From Methylococcales bacterium (GTDB taxonomy: Bacteria > Pseudomonadota > Gammaproteobacteria > Methylococcales > Methylomonadaceae): 17,486 nt of DNA. Below are positions 6,782-15,202 of the stretch, piece after piece; position 1 is the first letter of the stretch, and each line of letters starts with the position of its first letter. The stretch is taken from positions 1-17,486 of the forward strand of contig JAGLUC010000416.1 in assembly GCA_023134955.1 (NCBI GenBank), in the 5' to 3' direction. The notes under the pieces were generated by a model. That model made no database searches. It saw nothing but the letters and a program-made list of their open reading frames with translations, and was not told where the DNA came from. The translations under genes and the position numbers were made by a program.

Positions 6782-8179
6782 TTAATTACGCTGTTTTTTA
6801 ATTGAATCATACTGCATACTTTTTGCTGCACGGTTACGCTTTACTTGTTGATCCATTGCTTTACCGACAAAAGCTTCTTCTATTTGCTCTTCCATTTCAC
6901 TTAATTGCTCATCCATTTTTATGGATGCTAAAGGTATATTACTGACTGAGGCAGCATCTTTCATTTCTTTACGATATTTAGCAATTTCATTTTTAGCTTT
7001 ATCTTTTTTGCCTTCACGCATCCACTGACTGAGCTTTTTCTTCATCCGCCCTAAATTATTTTCCACCCAGCTTTTTTGGTAAATTTCTTTATCAATTGAT
7101 TTTTGTGCCTGAATTTTTTGCTCGGGTGCTACAACGGTTAAAACTAATTGTTGAGGTTTAATTTGATAGTGTAGTTGCTCACCTTTAACTTGGTAGTTTA
7201 ACTGTAGCTTGCCTAAGGAAAAGTCGGCAATATTGTGAGTAGGTACGTTAAAAGTCATCACAAAGTGCTTTTGTGTATTAGAAAGCATTTGTCCTGTTGC
7301 AATATTTATTTTAGCTGAATTGCCTTGTTGAGTGATGGGGTAACCACCTGCATCAATTAATTTAACGCCGTCAGTCAGGTTGATCTCTAAAGTACTGCTA
7401 TTGGCATAAATATTACGGGTATCATTTAAATCTCTGGCTAAAATGGTACTTAATCCTGATAAATCTTCTAAATAAGAATAATGCCCCATACCATAATCGG
7501 CTAATTTAGCCATTAAGGTTTCATTAAACCCTAATCCCATGCCAATGGTTGATAACACAGCACCATAATGGGTGGCTTTAGCAGCGATAAGAGCAAGCTG
7601 TTGTGGATTGGTAATACCTTGATTGGCTTGTCCATCTGATAACAATAAAATCTTTTTAGCTCTCTCACTATTTCGGTCTTCTAATAAGTTTAATGCAGTG
7701 TTTAAGCCTGCACCAATATTAGTGCCTCCTGAAGCTCTGATTGAGCTGACGATATTATTTAAATAACTGCGAGTTGCATTAGAGACATTAACCAAGGGAG
7801 ATTGTACGATAGCATTGTCAGAAAATGACACCAGTGCAAAACGGTCATTTTGATTGAGTCGACCTAATACATCCCAGATAGCGGCTTTGGCATAAGGCAT
7901 TTTTTTTGCCTCTGACATAGAGCCACTTTTATCTAAAATGATAATAATGTCGGTGGCACGTTGCTGTTTTTGGATGTTGCTTATTTCTGGTGGAGCGAAA
8001 GTAATATCTAAAAAAACAGTGTTACTGGCATGCTGCACCAGTTTGGTTTGTGATAATCGAGTATTCACCTGTAATTGACTGGGTGAATAGCCATGTTCAA
8101 TGTTGATACTTTTAGCCTCTATGGTATGTGATGCCATAATCAGGACAAGTGACAAGGTGGATTGATAAAGGAATTTCAT
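6782..8179 (-). CDS. Secreted von Willebrand factor A (VWA) domain protein
   Basis: A signal peptide (about 1-22, ending IEA) precedes a beta-rich segment and a VWA domain of about residues 76-245. The metal-ion-dependent adhesion site is complete: DKSGS (Asp83, Ser85, Ser87), Thr153 in GGTN and Asp182 in LLLSDG, so the domain should bind a divalent metal and a protein ligand. After a beta-sandwich region, about residues 360-465 are highly charged and probably helical. No anchor follows the signal peptide, so a periplasmic or exported location is likely. The ATG at 8179 has a GGAG ribosome site (complement of 8188-8191). It is divergent from the M23/two-component operon and may be controlled by it (inference). 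Such proteins often serve as envelope scaffolds; the exact role is unknown. Confidence 0.88.
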   Translation of the reverse strand: MKFLYQSTLSLVLIMASHTIEAKSINIEHGYSPSQLQVNTRLSQTKLVQHASNTVFLDITFAPPEISNIQKQQRATDIIIILDKSGSMSEAKKMPYAKAAIWDVLGRLNQNDRFALVSFSDNAIVQSPLVNVSNATRSYLNNIVSSIRASGGTNIGAGLNTALNLLEDRNSERAKKILLLSDGQANQGITNPQQLALIAAKATHYGAVLSTIGMGLGFNETLMAKLADYGMGHYSYLEDLSGLSTILARDLNDTRNIYANSSTLEINLTDGVKLIDAGGYPITQQGNSAKINIATGQMLSNTQKHFVMTFNVPTHNIADFSLGKLQLNYQVKGEQLHYQIKPQQLVLTVVAPEQKIQAQKSIDKEIYQKSWVENNLGRMKKKLSQWMREGKKDKAKNEIAKYRKEMKDAASVSNIPLASIKMDEQLSEMEEQIEEAFVGKAMDQQVKRNRAAKSMQYDSIKKQRN

Positions 8180-8189
8180 GCTGTTTCTC

Positions 8190-8228
8190 CGCTGTTTTAG
8201 TGTGTATACAGCTTACTGAAACAGCGGA
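8190..8228 (-). promoter_or_regulatory. Hairpin covering part of the VWA gene's ribosome site
   Basis: CCGCTGTTTTAGT (8190-8202) pairs with ACTGAAACAGCGG (8216-8228) at 12 of 13 positions, with a 13-base loop. On the minus-strand transcript the stem base includes half of the GGAG ribosome site (8188-8191) and ends 10 bases before the start codon. It could limit translation, or serve as a two-fold symmetric protein site at the DNA level. Confidence 0.5.
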
Positions 8229-8271
8229 ATGAGTTATAGACATGGAAATGTAAAAACTGACGGATGAATTT

Positions 8272-8290
8272 TTACAATTTATTTACAATA
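8272..8290 (+). promoter_or_regulatory. Candidate OmpR-family operator: TTTACAAT direct repeat, 11-bp period
   Basis: Two perfect TTTACAAT octamers start at 8272 and 8283, exactly 11 bp apart, and the match extends to 9 of 11 bases across the full repeat unit. A reverse copy, GTAAA, lies at 8251-8255. Direct repeats with a period of about one helical turn are typical sites for OmpR/PhoB-family dimers, and such a regulator is encoded 1.1 kb away. The binding assignment is inference. Confidence 0.4.
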
Positions 8291-8358
8291 AACTGGCTAA
8301 ATAAAACTACACTAAGAATGTAGCAATGTTGATTTAACAAAGAAAACAGAATAAATGT

Positions 8359-8388
8359 AGCCTTGATGAAGTGAAACGTAATCAAGGA
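8359..8388 (+). repeat. REP-like palindromic sequence
   Basis: GTAG is followed by CCTTGAT (8361-8367), a 13-base loop GAAGTGAAACGTA, and ATCAAGG (8381-8387), a perfect 7-bp stem. The pattern GTAG-stem-GAAGTGAAACG-stem resembles the common extragenic palindrome of many proteobacteria (GTAGCCCGGATG...AATCCGGG) with the stem changed to AT-rich bases. Only one copy is present in this window. Confidence 0.5.
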
Positions 8389-8484
8389 ATCAATGAGTAA
8401 TCCCCCTGATTTAATATATCGTTTTTATGCTCGACATGAGATGTATTTATTAGATATAAAAAATTAATTTAAGAGCCATTTTAT

Positions 8485-9408
8485 ATGTTAAAAATAGTTT
8501 TAACTTTATTGATGTGTTGCTTAGTTGCACCACAACTACAAGCAAAGAAACTGTATAAATATCAAGATAAACAAGGCCGTTGGTATTATTCGGATAAGCC
8601 CCCTAAAACTAAGCAAAAGGTTGAGATTAGACAATTAAAAGCGGGAACAAAACGCCATGTCTGGTTAGAAAAGAGGGGCGATAAAAAGACCCCTGAATAC
8701 TTTGTGATAAATAATTATCATGGGCCTATAGAGGTTGAAGTTAGCCTGGTTAAGGCTCGTAATGTTGACTCTAATCCACAATTACCTAATCGCTTTGTTG
8801 TGCCTTATGGAAAATCAGATACCTTGTTCCAAATGAGAGGGATAAATCAATATCAGTCCTGGAGCTATTCTCTGCAATATACATATATGATTGGTAGTCC
8901 TTTAGCTCATCATAATGAACAAACACGATATGTGCCGCCCTTTGCTAGAAATGAACAGTTTCAAATTTCCCAGGCTTTTGGGGGCAAGTTTAGCCATAGC
9001 GATCCCCAGAATTTATATGCAGTCGATATTCCCATGCCCATTAATACAGCCATTCATGCAGCAAGGGCAGGGCTGGTTATGGAGGTGAATAATGACTTTA
9101 TTAAAGGCGGAGCTAAGCAAGCATATAAATCCAGAGCAAATAGTATTCGCATTTTACATGATGATGGCTCAATGGCTATTTATGCGCATTTAGCCCTGGA
9201 AAAGGCTCAAGTTTACCCTGGATTAGAGGTTACAGAAGGACAGTTGATTGGTTACTCTGGCGATACAGGCTTTTCTACAGGGCCACATTTACATTTTGCG
9301 ATTCAACTGAATAAGGGCATGGATTTAGTTTCAGTGCCTTTTAAATTTACTGATTCTGTGGGAACAGTAAAAATCCCTCAGGTTGGCGCTTGGTTGACGA
9401 ATAGATAA
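8485..9408 (+). CDS. Secreted DUF4124 / M23-family metallopeptidase
   Basis: A signal peptide (about 1-20, ending LQA) and a DUF4124 motif (KKLYKYQDKQGRWYYSDKPP) lead into a beta-rich domain and a C-terminal LytM/M23 domain (about 155-290). Zinc ligand candidates are His171 (KFSHSD), Asp181 (YAVDIP) and His270 in HLHF (268-271), with YAHL also present. M23 enzymes usually cut peptide cross-links in peptidoglycan, so a periplasmic cell-wall hydrolase is likely; the ligands appear intact, unlike in degenerate M23 activators. The gene is four bases upstream of the response regulator and almost certainly co-transcribed with it. A weak AAGAG ribosome site lies before the ATG. Confidence 0.9.
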   Translation: MLKIVLTLLMCCLVAPQLQAKKLYKYQDKQGRWYYSDKPPKTKQKVEIRQLKAGTKRHVWLEKRGDKKTPEYFVINNYHGPIEVEVSLVKARNVDSNPQLPNRFVVPYGKSDTLFQMRGINQYQSWSYSLQYTYMIGSPLAHHNEQTRYVPPFARNEQFQISQAFGGKFSHSDPQNLYAVDIPMPINTAIHAARAGLVMEVNNDFIKGGAKQAYKSRANSIRILHDDGSMAIYAHLALEKAQVYPGLEVTEGQLIGYSGDTGFSTGPHLHFAIQLNKGMDLVSVPFKFTDSVGTVKIPQVGAWLTNR

Positions 9409-9412
9409 TCAC

Positions 9413-10108
9413 ATGACGACAAAGCTTAAATTATTAATTGTTGAAGATGAATCTGCCATCTTACAAGGACTGGTAGATGTTTTTATCTTTCACGGATTTG
9501 ATGTGGATTCGGCAGATGATGGGAAAATAGGCTTACAGAAAGCATTAAGTCGTGAGTATGCCCTAATCTTGCTGGATGTAATGTTACCGCATATTGATGG
9601 CTTTACGATTTGCAATAAAATCAGAGAGCAAGACAAGCAACAGCCCATTATTATGCTGACAGCTAAATCTTCGGAAGAGGATATTATTATGGGCTTAACT
9701 TTGGGGGCTGATGATTATATCGCCAAACCTTTTTCGGTTAGAGAATTAGTGTTACGGGTTAATACTGTACTAAAAAGAAGTGAATTACCTGGTTATGCCA
9801 CGCCTATATTACAAATTGGCAAGGTGGAAATTGATACGGCTAATTTAATCCAGTTAAATACAGATAATCCTCATTCTTTTTCACGGCGTGAGCTGGATAT
9901 ATTATTTTTTTTGCAAAGCCATTCTCAACGCCCAGTATCCAGAGAGGAATTATTGGAACAGGTCTGGGGCTATAAACAAGCTGATGTAATTGAAACGCGG
10001 ACAGTGGATATACATATTGCAAAATTACGTCGAAAAATAGAAATTGATCCTAAACAACCTAAATATCTGGTGACTGTTCGGGGTGAAGGTTATCGTTTAG
10101 TGCCATAA
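9413..10108 (+). CDS. OmpR/PhoB-family response regulator
   Basis: The N-terminal receiver domain (about 5-120) has the acidic pair Glu11/Asp12, phosphoacceptor Asp55 (LLDVMLP), Thr83 and Lys105 (DDYIAKPF), all as expected for a working receiver. The C-terminal winged helix (about 135-231) has FSRRELDILFFL, a VETRTVDIHIAKLRRK-type recognition segment (here IETRTVDIHIAKLRRK) and the closing GEGYRLVP. It should be a DNA-binding transcription regulator phosphorylated by the kinase encoded next. It is directly behind the M23 gene and 207 bases ahead of the kinase. A candidate operator lies in the divergent region at 8272-8290. Confidence 0.96.
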   Translation: MTTKLKLLIVEDESAILQGLVDVFIFHGFDVDSADDGKIGLQKALSREYALILLDVMLPHIDGFTICNKIREQDKQQPIIMLTAKSSEEDIIMGLTLGADDYIAKPFSVRELVLRVNTVLKRSELPGYATPILQIGKVEIDTANLIQLNTDNPHSFSRRELDILFFLQSHSQRPVSREELLEQVWGYKQADVIETRTVDIHIAKLRRKIEIDPKQPKYLVTVRGEGYRLVP

Positions 10109-10125
10109 AAGTGACAAGCTCTGGA

Positions 10126-10147
10126 AGTGAGGCTTTAGTCTTGCACT
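10126..10147 (+). repeat. Degenerate palindrome between regulator and kinase genes
   Basis: The 22-base segment begins AGTGAGGC, has TTTA in the middle and ends GTCTTGCACT. Its right half would make a perfect palindrome with AGTGCAAGAC, from which the left half differs by a short deletion and substitutions. It looks like a decayed small palindromic repeat. The rest of 10109-10315 shows no clear promoter or terminator. Confidence 0.25.
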
Positions 10148-10315
10148 AATTATATGAGGCTAATGAGACAGTAAATATATTTGCTCCAGTTCCCACATTG
10201 CTTATCTTTGAGCATTGAGTGAGGTTAAAAAAGGAATATTTTCACAGTTTCATTAGTTCTTCTTGATATAGTGCAATCAAAACCAAAAACGCGCTGCAAA
10301 CTTAATGTATTTATT

Positions 10316-12346
10316 ATGAGAAATCACCTGAATAAGCAAAAAAAACGTTTACGATGGTTGTTGCTAGTGTTCTTTATAGTACTTTCTTTACCTGTTTATT
10401 ATTTATTACAAACTGTTTACGGACAACTTGAAAACGAAGCCTATTTTACCGCCAGACACCAGGCTGAAACAGTTGTTGATCAATTAGAACGTAATCTGCA
10501 ACAGATTTTAAAAACAGAACAAAATCGTCCTATTGCTGAGTATCAATTCTTTAATGTAATGGTAAATCCATTATTATCAGAAAATACAGGAGTTAAATTT
10601 TCGCCTTTATCGGTCATTCCTCCAAAAACTGGGATTAAAGGTCTAATCGGGTATTTTCAAATAAATACCGATGGCTCTTTTCATATGCCCGCATTACCGG
10701 AGGTGGAGCAAGATAATCTTTCTGGATTAAGTTTGATAGAACTGGAAAGTCGATTGGCTTTAAAACAAAAGTTGCGTGATTTATTGTCTATTAATGTGAC
10801 AGGGGAGATTAAGGAGGAATTAGCCAAAGTGGTGGAAGATAATGAAGTTGATGAAATGGAGATGCTTGGTAGTACAGAACATGAGTTAAAAGATACCTTT
10901 CCTCAGCCAATTACAGAGAAAATGACTATGACTATGCCTATGAAAAAAAAAGTCAAGGCAAAGGCATTTTTTAAAACTGAGTCTTATTCACAAAGCATCA
11001 GACAAAGAAGCTTAAATAAAAAGTCCGCCAAAAAATATAATACCCGCCGGGAAACAGTGCAACTTCCTGACCAGAGCATGGCAAGCAGTTATTTTAATCG
11101 GGCAAAACAGCAGCACAAGAGCATTTCAGGACTGAGTAAGAATGATGATAAAAATATCGGTTATAAAGAATCATCAGACTCAGCCATCAATATCCTGAGT
11201 TATGAAAGTGAGGTAACACCGCTACAACTGTTACTAATTGGACAGGACTATTTCTGTTTTTATCGTTATATCTGGCATGATAATAATCGGTATACCCAAG
11301 GATTTATTGTTAATAATCATGAATTTTTAAACACCTTGGTTCAACCATTAATTAGCTCAACAGATTTTAGTCAAATACTTTTTGAGCGAGAAGGGGATGT
11401 GCTACAAGTCATCAATAAAGCAGATATAAGTGCTGAAATTCCACTTTATCGCCGTCATTTATCAGCACCTTTTCAAAAATTAGAGTTAGTGATTAGTGCT
11501 GCAAAGTTATCTAATCCCCCTGGTGCTTTATTGATCGACTTATTAGCCTTTGCCATCTTTAGTATATTACTGATTGGCTTTGTTATTTTTTATCGACTGG
11601 CGAGTAAGCAGATTGAATTAGCCACGCAGCAACAAAATTTTATTTCAGCGGTGAGTCATGAGCTTAAAACACCGTTAACCTCAATCAGAATGTATGGGGA
11701 AATGCTGCGTTCTGGCTGGGTGACTGATAAAAATAAAAAACAAAGTTATTATGATTTTATTTTTTTTGAAAGTGAGCGGCTTTCACGGTTAATCAGTAAT
11801 GTATTACAACTTGCCAGATTAGGACATCAACAACAAAGCACGGAAATAGTCACTGTTTCTGCACAGAGTTTGCTTGATAAAATTACCAGCAAAGTGGATG
11901 CGCAAATTCAATCATCCGCATTTACCTTAAATATTATTCAACCTATAGATCAAGATGCAGAGATAACTGTCGATGAAGATGCTTTTTTTCAGATTGTGAT
12001 TAATCTGATGGACAATGCCATAAAGTTTGCAAATCATGCAGAAAACAGGCAAATAGATATTGGCTTTAATATCAGTAAAAACCACAAACAGCTCAGTTTT
12101 TTTGTCCGTGATTATGGATCTGGAATTAAAAACAATCAAATGAAAAAGATCTTCCAGTTATTTTATCGTTCAGGGGATGAGATGACGCGAACTACCCCTG
12201 GGACGGGAATCGGTTTAGCATTGGTGGCACAATTGGCAGAAACCATGGGAGCAAGTATTAATGTGACTAATAAACAGCCAGGGGCTGAGTTCCGCATTAA
12301 GTTTCCTGTTGTATCGCTTATAGCCTCTGTATCTGCTTTATCCTGA
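10316..12346 (+). CDS. Sensor histidine kinase with a large extracytoplasmic domain
   Basis: Partner of the upstream response regulator. A membrane segment at about 11-31 is followed by an unusually long outside domain (about 32-400), a second membrane segment (about 404-425) and, with no HAMP domain, a HisKA domain with His448 in SHELKTPL, then an HATPase with N-box INLMDNAIKFA, G1 DYGSG and G2 GTGIGLAL. All catalytic boxes are intact. The outside domain contains a charged, low-complexity stretch (about 160-300) including a Met-rich run KMTMTMPMKKK (202-212). I start at ATG 10316, just before the basic, membrane-anchoring N-terminus; GTG 10271 in frame would add 15 residues, and neither has a clear ribosome site. 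The last residues (SLIASVSALS) are antisense to a vapC remnant, so the native end has been replaced. Confidence 0.92.
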   Translation: MRNHLNKQKKRLRWLLLVFFIVLSLPVYYLLQTVYGQLENEAYFTARHQAETVVDQLERNLQQILKTEQNRPIAEYQFFNVMVNPLLSENTGVKFSPLSVIPPKTGIKGLIGYFQINTDGSFHMPALPEVEQDNLSGLSLIELESRLALKQKLRDLLSINVTGEIKEELAKVVEDNEVDEMEMLGSTEHELKDTFPQPITEKMTMTMPMKKKVKAKAFFKTESYSQSIRQRSLNKKSAKKYNTRRETVQLPDQSMASSYFNRAKQQHKSISGLSKNDDKNIGYKESSDSAINILSYESEVTPLQLLLIGQDYFCFYRYIWHDNNRYTQGFIVNNHEFLNTLVQPLISSTDFSQILFEREGDVLQVINKADISAEIPLYRRHLSAPFQKLELVISAAKLSNPPGALLIDLLAFAIFSILLIGFVIFYRLASKQIELATQQQNFISAVSHELKTPLTSIRMYGEMLRSGWVTDKNKKQSYYDFIFFESERLSRLISNVLQLARLGHQQQSTEIVTVSAQSLLDKITSKVDAQIQSSAFTLNIIQPIDQDAEITVDEDAFFQIVINLMDNAIKFANHAENRQIDIGFNISKNHKQLSFFVRDYGSGIKNNQMKKIFQLFYRSGDEMTRTTPGTGIGLALVAQLAETMGASINVTNKQPGAEFRIKFPVVSLIASVSALS

Positions 12347-12387
12347 ATGTAGTAGCGAGCTAAAATATTAGTATCAAGCCCTATCAT
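12319..12387 (-). pseudogene. vapC: 5' fragment of a VapC-type PIN-domain toxin gene
   Basis: The fragment reads MIGLDTNILARYYIQDKADTEAI, the standard start of VapC PIN-domain ribonucleases, with the first catalytic Asp in LDTN. After about 23 codons the frame runs into sequence antisense to the kinase gene and similarity ends, so the rest of the toxin (normally about 130 residues) is gone. Its start overlaps the antitoxin end by 14 bases, as in vapBC operons. The junction lies near 12305-12321. The longer open frame to 12163 is antisense kinase sequence, not toxin. Confidence 0.8.
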
Positions 12388-12616
12388 TGTTTAACAAACT
12401 TGCAGGGTCAAAATCTGACGGTACAGCAGTGTGCTTGCTTTTTAACATTGCAAAGCCAGTAGATGTAATGTTGGAGGGGATATTTCTAATATATAGTTCA
12501 ATATGATCCCCCACAATAGCAGCTTCTAATTTACTTCCTTTGCGAATTCCGAGCTGTTGACGAATCTGCTTTGGAATGGTTATTTGACCTTTGCTTATAA
12601 CAGATGTGGCTTGCAT
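12374..12616 (-). CDS. AbrB-type VapB antitoxin, now without its toxin
   Basis: This 80-residue protein has a SpoVT/AbrB swapped-hairpin DNA-binding domain: MQATSVISKGQITIPKQIRQ, then LGIRKGSKLEAAIVGDHIEL. The C-terminal tail (VPSDFDPASLLNNDRA) is the toxin-binding type of region in AbrB-class VapB proteins. I chose the ATG at 12616 because a GGAG site lies seven bases upstream and the domain starts right after it; a longer frame to 12664 adds a non-conserved hydrophobic stretch. Such antitoxins repress their own promoter and mask the toxin. The cognate vapC downstream is cut short, so this is an orphan antitoxin that might still bind DNA or related toxins. Confidence 0.88.
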   Translation of the reverse strand: MQATSVISKGQITIPKQIRQQLGIRKGSKLEAAIVGDHIELYIRNIPSNITSTGFAMLKSKHTAVPSDFDPASLLNNDRA

Positions 12617-12721
12617 AACATGACTCCATAAAAGTAATATCAAGTAACAATATATATTAAGCAAATAGATAGCATAAATTATTCCTGTTACAAATACTGA
12701 ACAATCCCCATAAAATCAAGT

Positions 12722-15202
12722 CTACAATTCTCTCAATACCTGCATAGGTGATTGGGTCACAACTCGCCTGACACCCCAATACCCAGTAGCAGTGATACAA
12801 ACCGTACTTATTAAAGGAATCGTTATCCACAATACACCATTAATTTGATAATCTAAATGTAGGATATAGCTATATAAAAGATAAATAAGTAATTCCGACA
12901 TAAACACAGCGATTAAACCAGAAAATAGCCCAAGAATAGAAAACTCCACAAGATGGGCTTTTCTTAATAAGGCTCTATTAGCACCTAGAGTTCGCATTAA
13001 TGTACCTTGATAAATTCTGTTATCCAATGTTGAATAAACAGCGGCAAATAATACGGTAAATCCTGCGAGTAAAGCAAAATACAATAAGTAATTAATGGCT
13101 GCTGTTAGCTGCGTCAAAATCATCTTAAACTGTTTAAGCATGGCATCCACTTCTAACACGGTAATACTGGAGAATGACTTGACCAGGCTATTGAGTACCT
13201 GCTTATTTTCTGCTGGCAAATAAAAGCTGGTTATATAGGTAGTGGGATAGCCAGTTAATGTTTCAGGAGAAAATACCATGTAAAAATTGGGTTTCATGGT
13301 ATCCCATTTAACACTACGAATATGTGAGACCGTTGCATTTAATTGTTTGCTGCCTAAGGTAAAAGTTAATTTATCGCCTAAAGCTACTTTTAAACTCTTT
13401 GCCAATTTTTGTTCTATTGAGACCAGACCTTTTTCTTTACTATTCCACTCTCCAGCAATGGTTTTATTATCCTCTGGTAATTGTGTTCCCCAAGTCAGGC
13501 TTAAATCTCTATGAGTGGCTCTTTCTCCCTGCGAGTCTTTACTGACTATTTGCTGGACAGCTATGTCATTAATTTTAACTAAACGACCACGAACGACGGG
13601 ATAAAACTGACTGCCTGCAATATTATGCTGTTGTATTTGTTGTTTAAATGCGTCAATTTGTTGAGGAAAGACATTTAACACAAAATAATTAGGTGCATTT
13701 TCGGGTAACTGTTTTTGCCAATCATCAATCAAATCAGTTCTCACCGTAAAACTTAATATCATCGCCAATAAGGTAATGCTAAACGCTAAAACCTGACTAA
13801 TACTGGCTTTAGGATTTCTTAACAAGCCTTGTAAACCGAAACGCCAGCTTAGACTGACAAACGGTAACAGTTTACGACTTTGAACTATTAGGGCATAAAT
13901 GATCAGCCCAGAGATTAATGTGACAATGATGCCGCCACCTAAAATTGTGACCGTCATTTTAAGGTCTTGTGTATAACGCCAGATCAATACCCCGACCAAT
14001 GATAATGCCAGGCTACAAACTAACCATGCACTGCTGGGTAAAGGTTCTAATTCTCTGCGTAACACACGCAAGGGGGATACTTTTTTTAATCGCAATAAAG
14101 GCGGTAAAGCAAAACCAAATAAAATAGCTAAACCAGTAAAGAAACCAAGAATAATTGAAATAAAACTTGGGTTGGCGATCTTTGTGGGTAACAAATCTGT
14201 TAATAAATAAAATAAGGCTTGCTGTGCAAACCAGCCAAACAAAGAGCCTATCGCGCAAGCAAAAAAACCTAACAGCATAAATTGATAGATATAAAGCCAT
14301 AAAATTTCATTTTGCTTACAACCTAAGCAGCGCAAAATGGCTGTGGCATTAAAATGGCGTTCACTGTATCGACGAGTAGACATGGCAATTGCCACACCAG
14401 CAATTAAAATTATCACAATACTACACAAGCCTAAATATCGTTCGGCTCGGCTTAATGCACCGCCTAATTCTGGACGGTCTTCATGTATATCCATCAACCG
14501 TTGTGTGACCATTAACTGTGGTTTTATCCACTTGTTAAACGCCTTTAAAGCTTGAGCTTCACCACTAAACTGAAAAAAGTAATGTACATGACTCCCAGGT
14601 TTTAATACTTGAGTGGCTTCTAAGTCAGCATCATTTATCATCACTCGTGGGGATAAGCTATAAAGATCCCCACGTTTATCAGGTTCATAAGTGATTATTT
14701 CAGTGATGCTTAAAGCCTTTTCACCCACCACTAGATCATCACCGAGTTTTAACTTTAAAGCCGATAGCACCCGTTTATCTATCCATACATTTCCTTGACT
14801 AGGGCCATGATGATTAATGGTTTCGGTACTATAATCACCTTGAGTGGTTTTTAAATAACCACGTAATGGATAGTTAGAACTAACCGCCTTAACCCCTGTC
14901 AGCAAGAGCTCATCATTTTCAATTAATACGGTAGAAAATTCAGCGGTTCGGGCATGATTTAAGCCGAGTTCTTGAGATTTGTTTATCCATGCAGATGGGA
15001 TTAATGCTGGACTGGTGATGACTAAATCTGCCGCCATAAATTCAGCCGCTTGAGTACTCATGGTTCTATGCAAGCGGTCAGCAAATAAGCTAATGGCTGT
15101 AGAACTTGTCACCGCAATAATTAAAGCCAAAACTAAAATGGTCAGCTCGCCACTACGACCATCTCGCATCAATAAGCGTAATGCCAACAAAAAACGACTC
15201 AT
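12722..15202 (-). CDS. ybbP: ABC transporter permease of the YbbP/FtsX family
   Basis: This 826-residue membrane protein matches the YbbP type (about 800 residues in E. coli): an N-terminal membrane helix (about 18-40), a large periplasmic domain, a block of FtsX-type helices (about 255-370), a middle pair (about 395-440), another helix and second periplasmic domain (about 465-690), and a final FtsX block (about 705-815) ending MQVLREL. Repeated motifs such as RRYSERHFNATAILRCLGC and GTLMRTLGANRALLRKAH are coupling helices that contact the ATPase. It overlaps ybbA by four bases (ATGA), so the two subunits are translationally coupled. The family is mechanotransmission-like rather than a classical importer; the substrate is unknown. 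Confidence 0.94.
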   Translation of the reverse strand: MSRFLLALRLLMRDGRSGELTILVLALIIAVTSSTAISLFADRLHRTMSTQAAEFMAADLVITSPALIPSAWINKSQELGLNHARTAEFSTVLIENDELLLTGVKAVSSNYPLRGYLKTTQGDYSTETINHHGPSQGNVWIDKRVLSALKLKLGDDLVVGEKALSITEIITYEPDKRGDLYSLSPRVMINDADLEATQVLKPGSHVHYFFQFSGEAQALKAFNKWIKPQLMVTQRLMDIHEDRPELGGALSRAERYLGLCSIVIILIAGVAIAMSTRRYSERHFNATAILRCLGCKQNEILWLYIYQFMLLGFFACAIGSLFGWFAQQALFYLLTDLLPTKIANPSFISIILGFFTGLAILFGFALPPLLRLKKVSPLRVLRRELEPLPSSAWLVCSLALSLVGVLIWRYTQDLKMTVTILGGGIIVTLISGLIIYALIVQSRKLLPFVSLSWRFGLQGLLRNPKASISQVLAFSITLLAMILSFTVRTDLIDDWQKQLPENAPNYFVLNVFPQQIDAFKQQIQQHNIAGSQFYPVVRGRLVKINDIAVQQIVSKDSQGERATHRDLSLTWGTQLPEDNKTIAGEWNSKEKGLVSIEQKLAKSLKVALGDKLTFTLGSKQLNATVSHIRSVKWDTMKPNFYMVFSPETLTGYPTTYITSFYLPAENKQVLNSLVKSFSSITVLEVDAMLKQFKMILTQLTAAINYLLYFALLAGFTVLFAAVYSTLDNRIYQGTLMRTLGANRALLRKAHLVEFSILGLFSGLIAVFMSELLIYLLYSYILHLDYQINGVLWITIPLISTVCITATGYWGVRRVVTQSPMQVLREL

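Larger units (their letters stand above)
8180..8484. other. Divergent control region between the VWA and M23 genes
   Basis: This 305-base gap holds three structures listed separately: a hairpin in the VWA leader (8190-8228), an 11-bp-period direct repeat (8272-8290) and a REP-like palindrome (8359-8388). A 24-codon open frame (8393-8467) is also present but has no supporting evidence. No confident -35/-10 pair was found for either gene. Confidence 0.6.

Noticed and set aside
8393..8467. 24-codon open frame in the divergent region
   Set aside because: No ribosome site, no recognisable sequence and overlap with a repeat-rich region; likely chance.
10271..10315. 15-residue N-terminal extension of the kinase from GTG
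   Set aside because: There is no ribosome site and the extension precedes the usual basic-plus-membrane start; kept only as an alternative.
12163..12387. Full 74-codon VapC-like gene
   Set aside because: Only the first 23 or so codons resemble VapC; the rest is antisense to the kinase ATPase domain.
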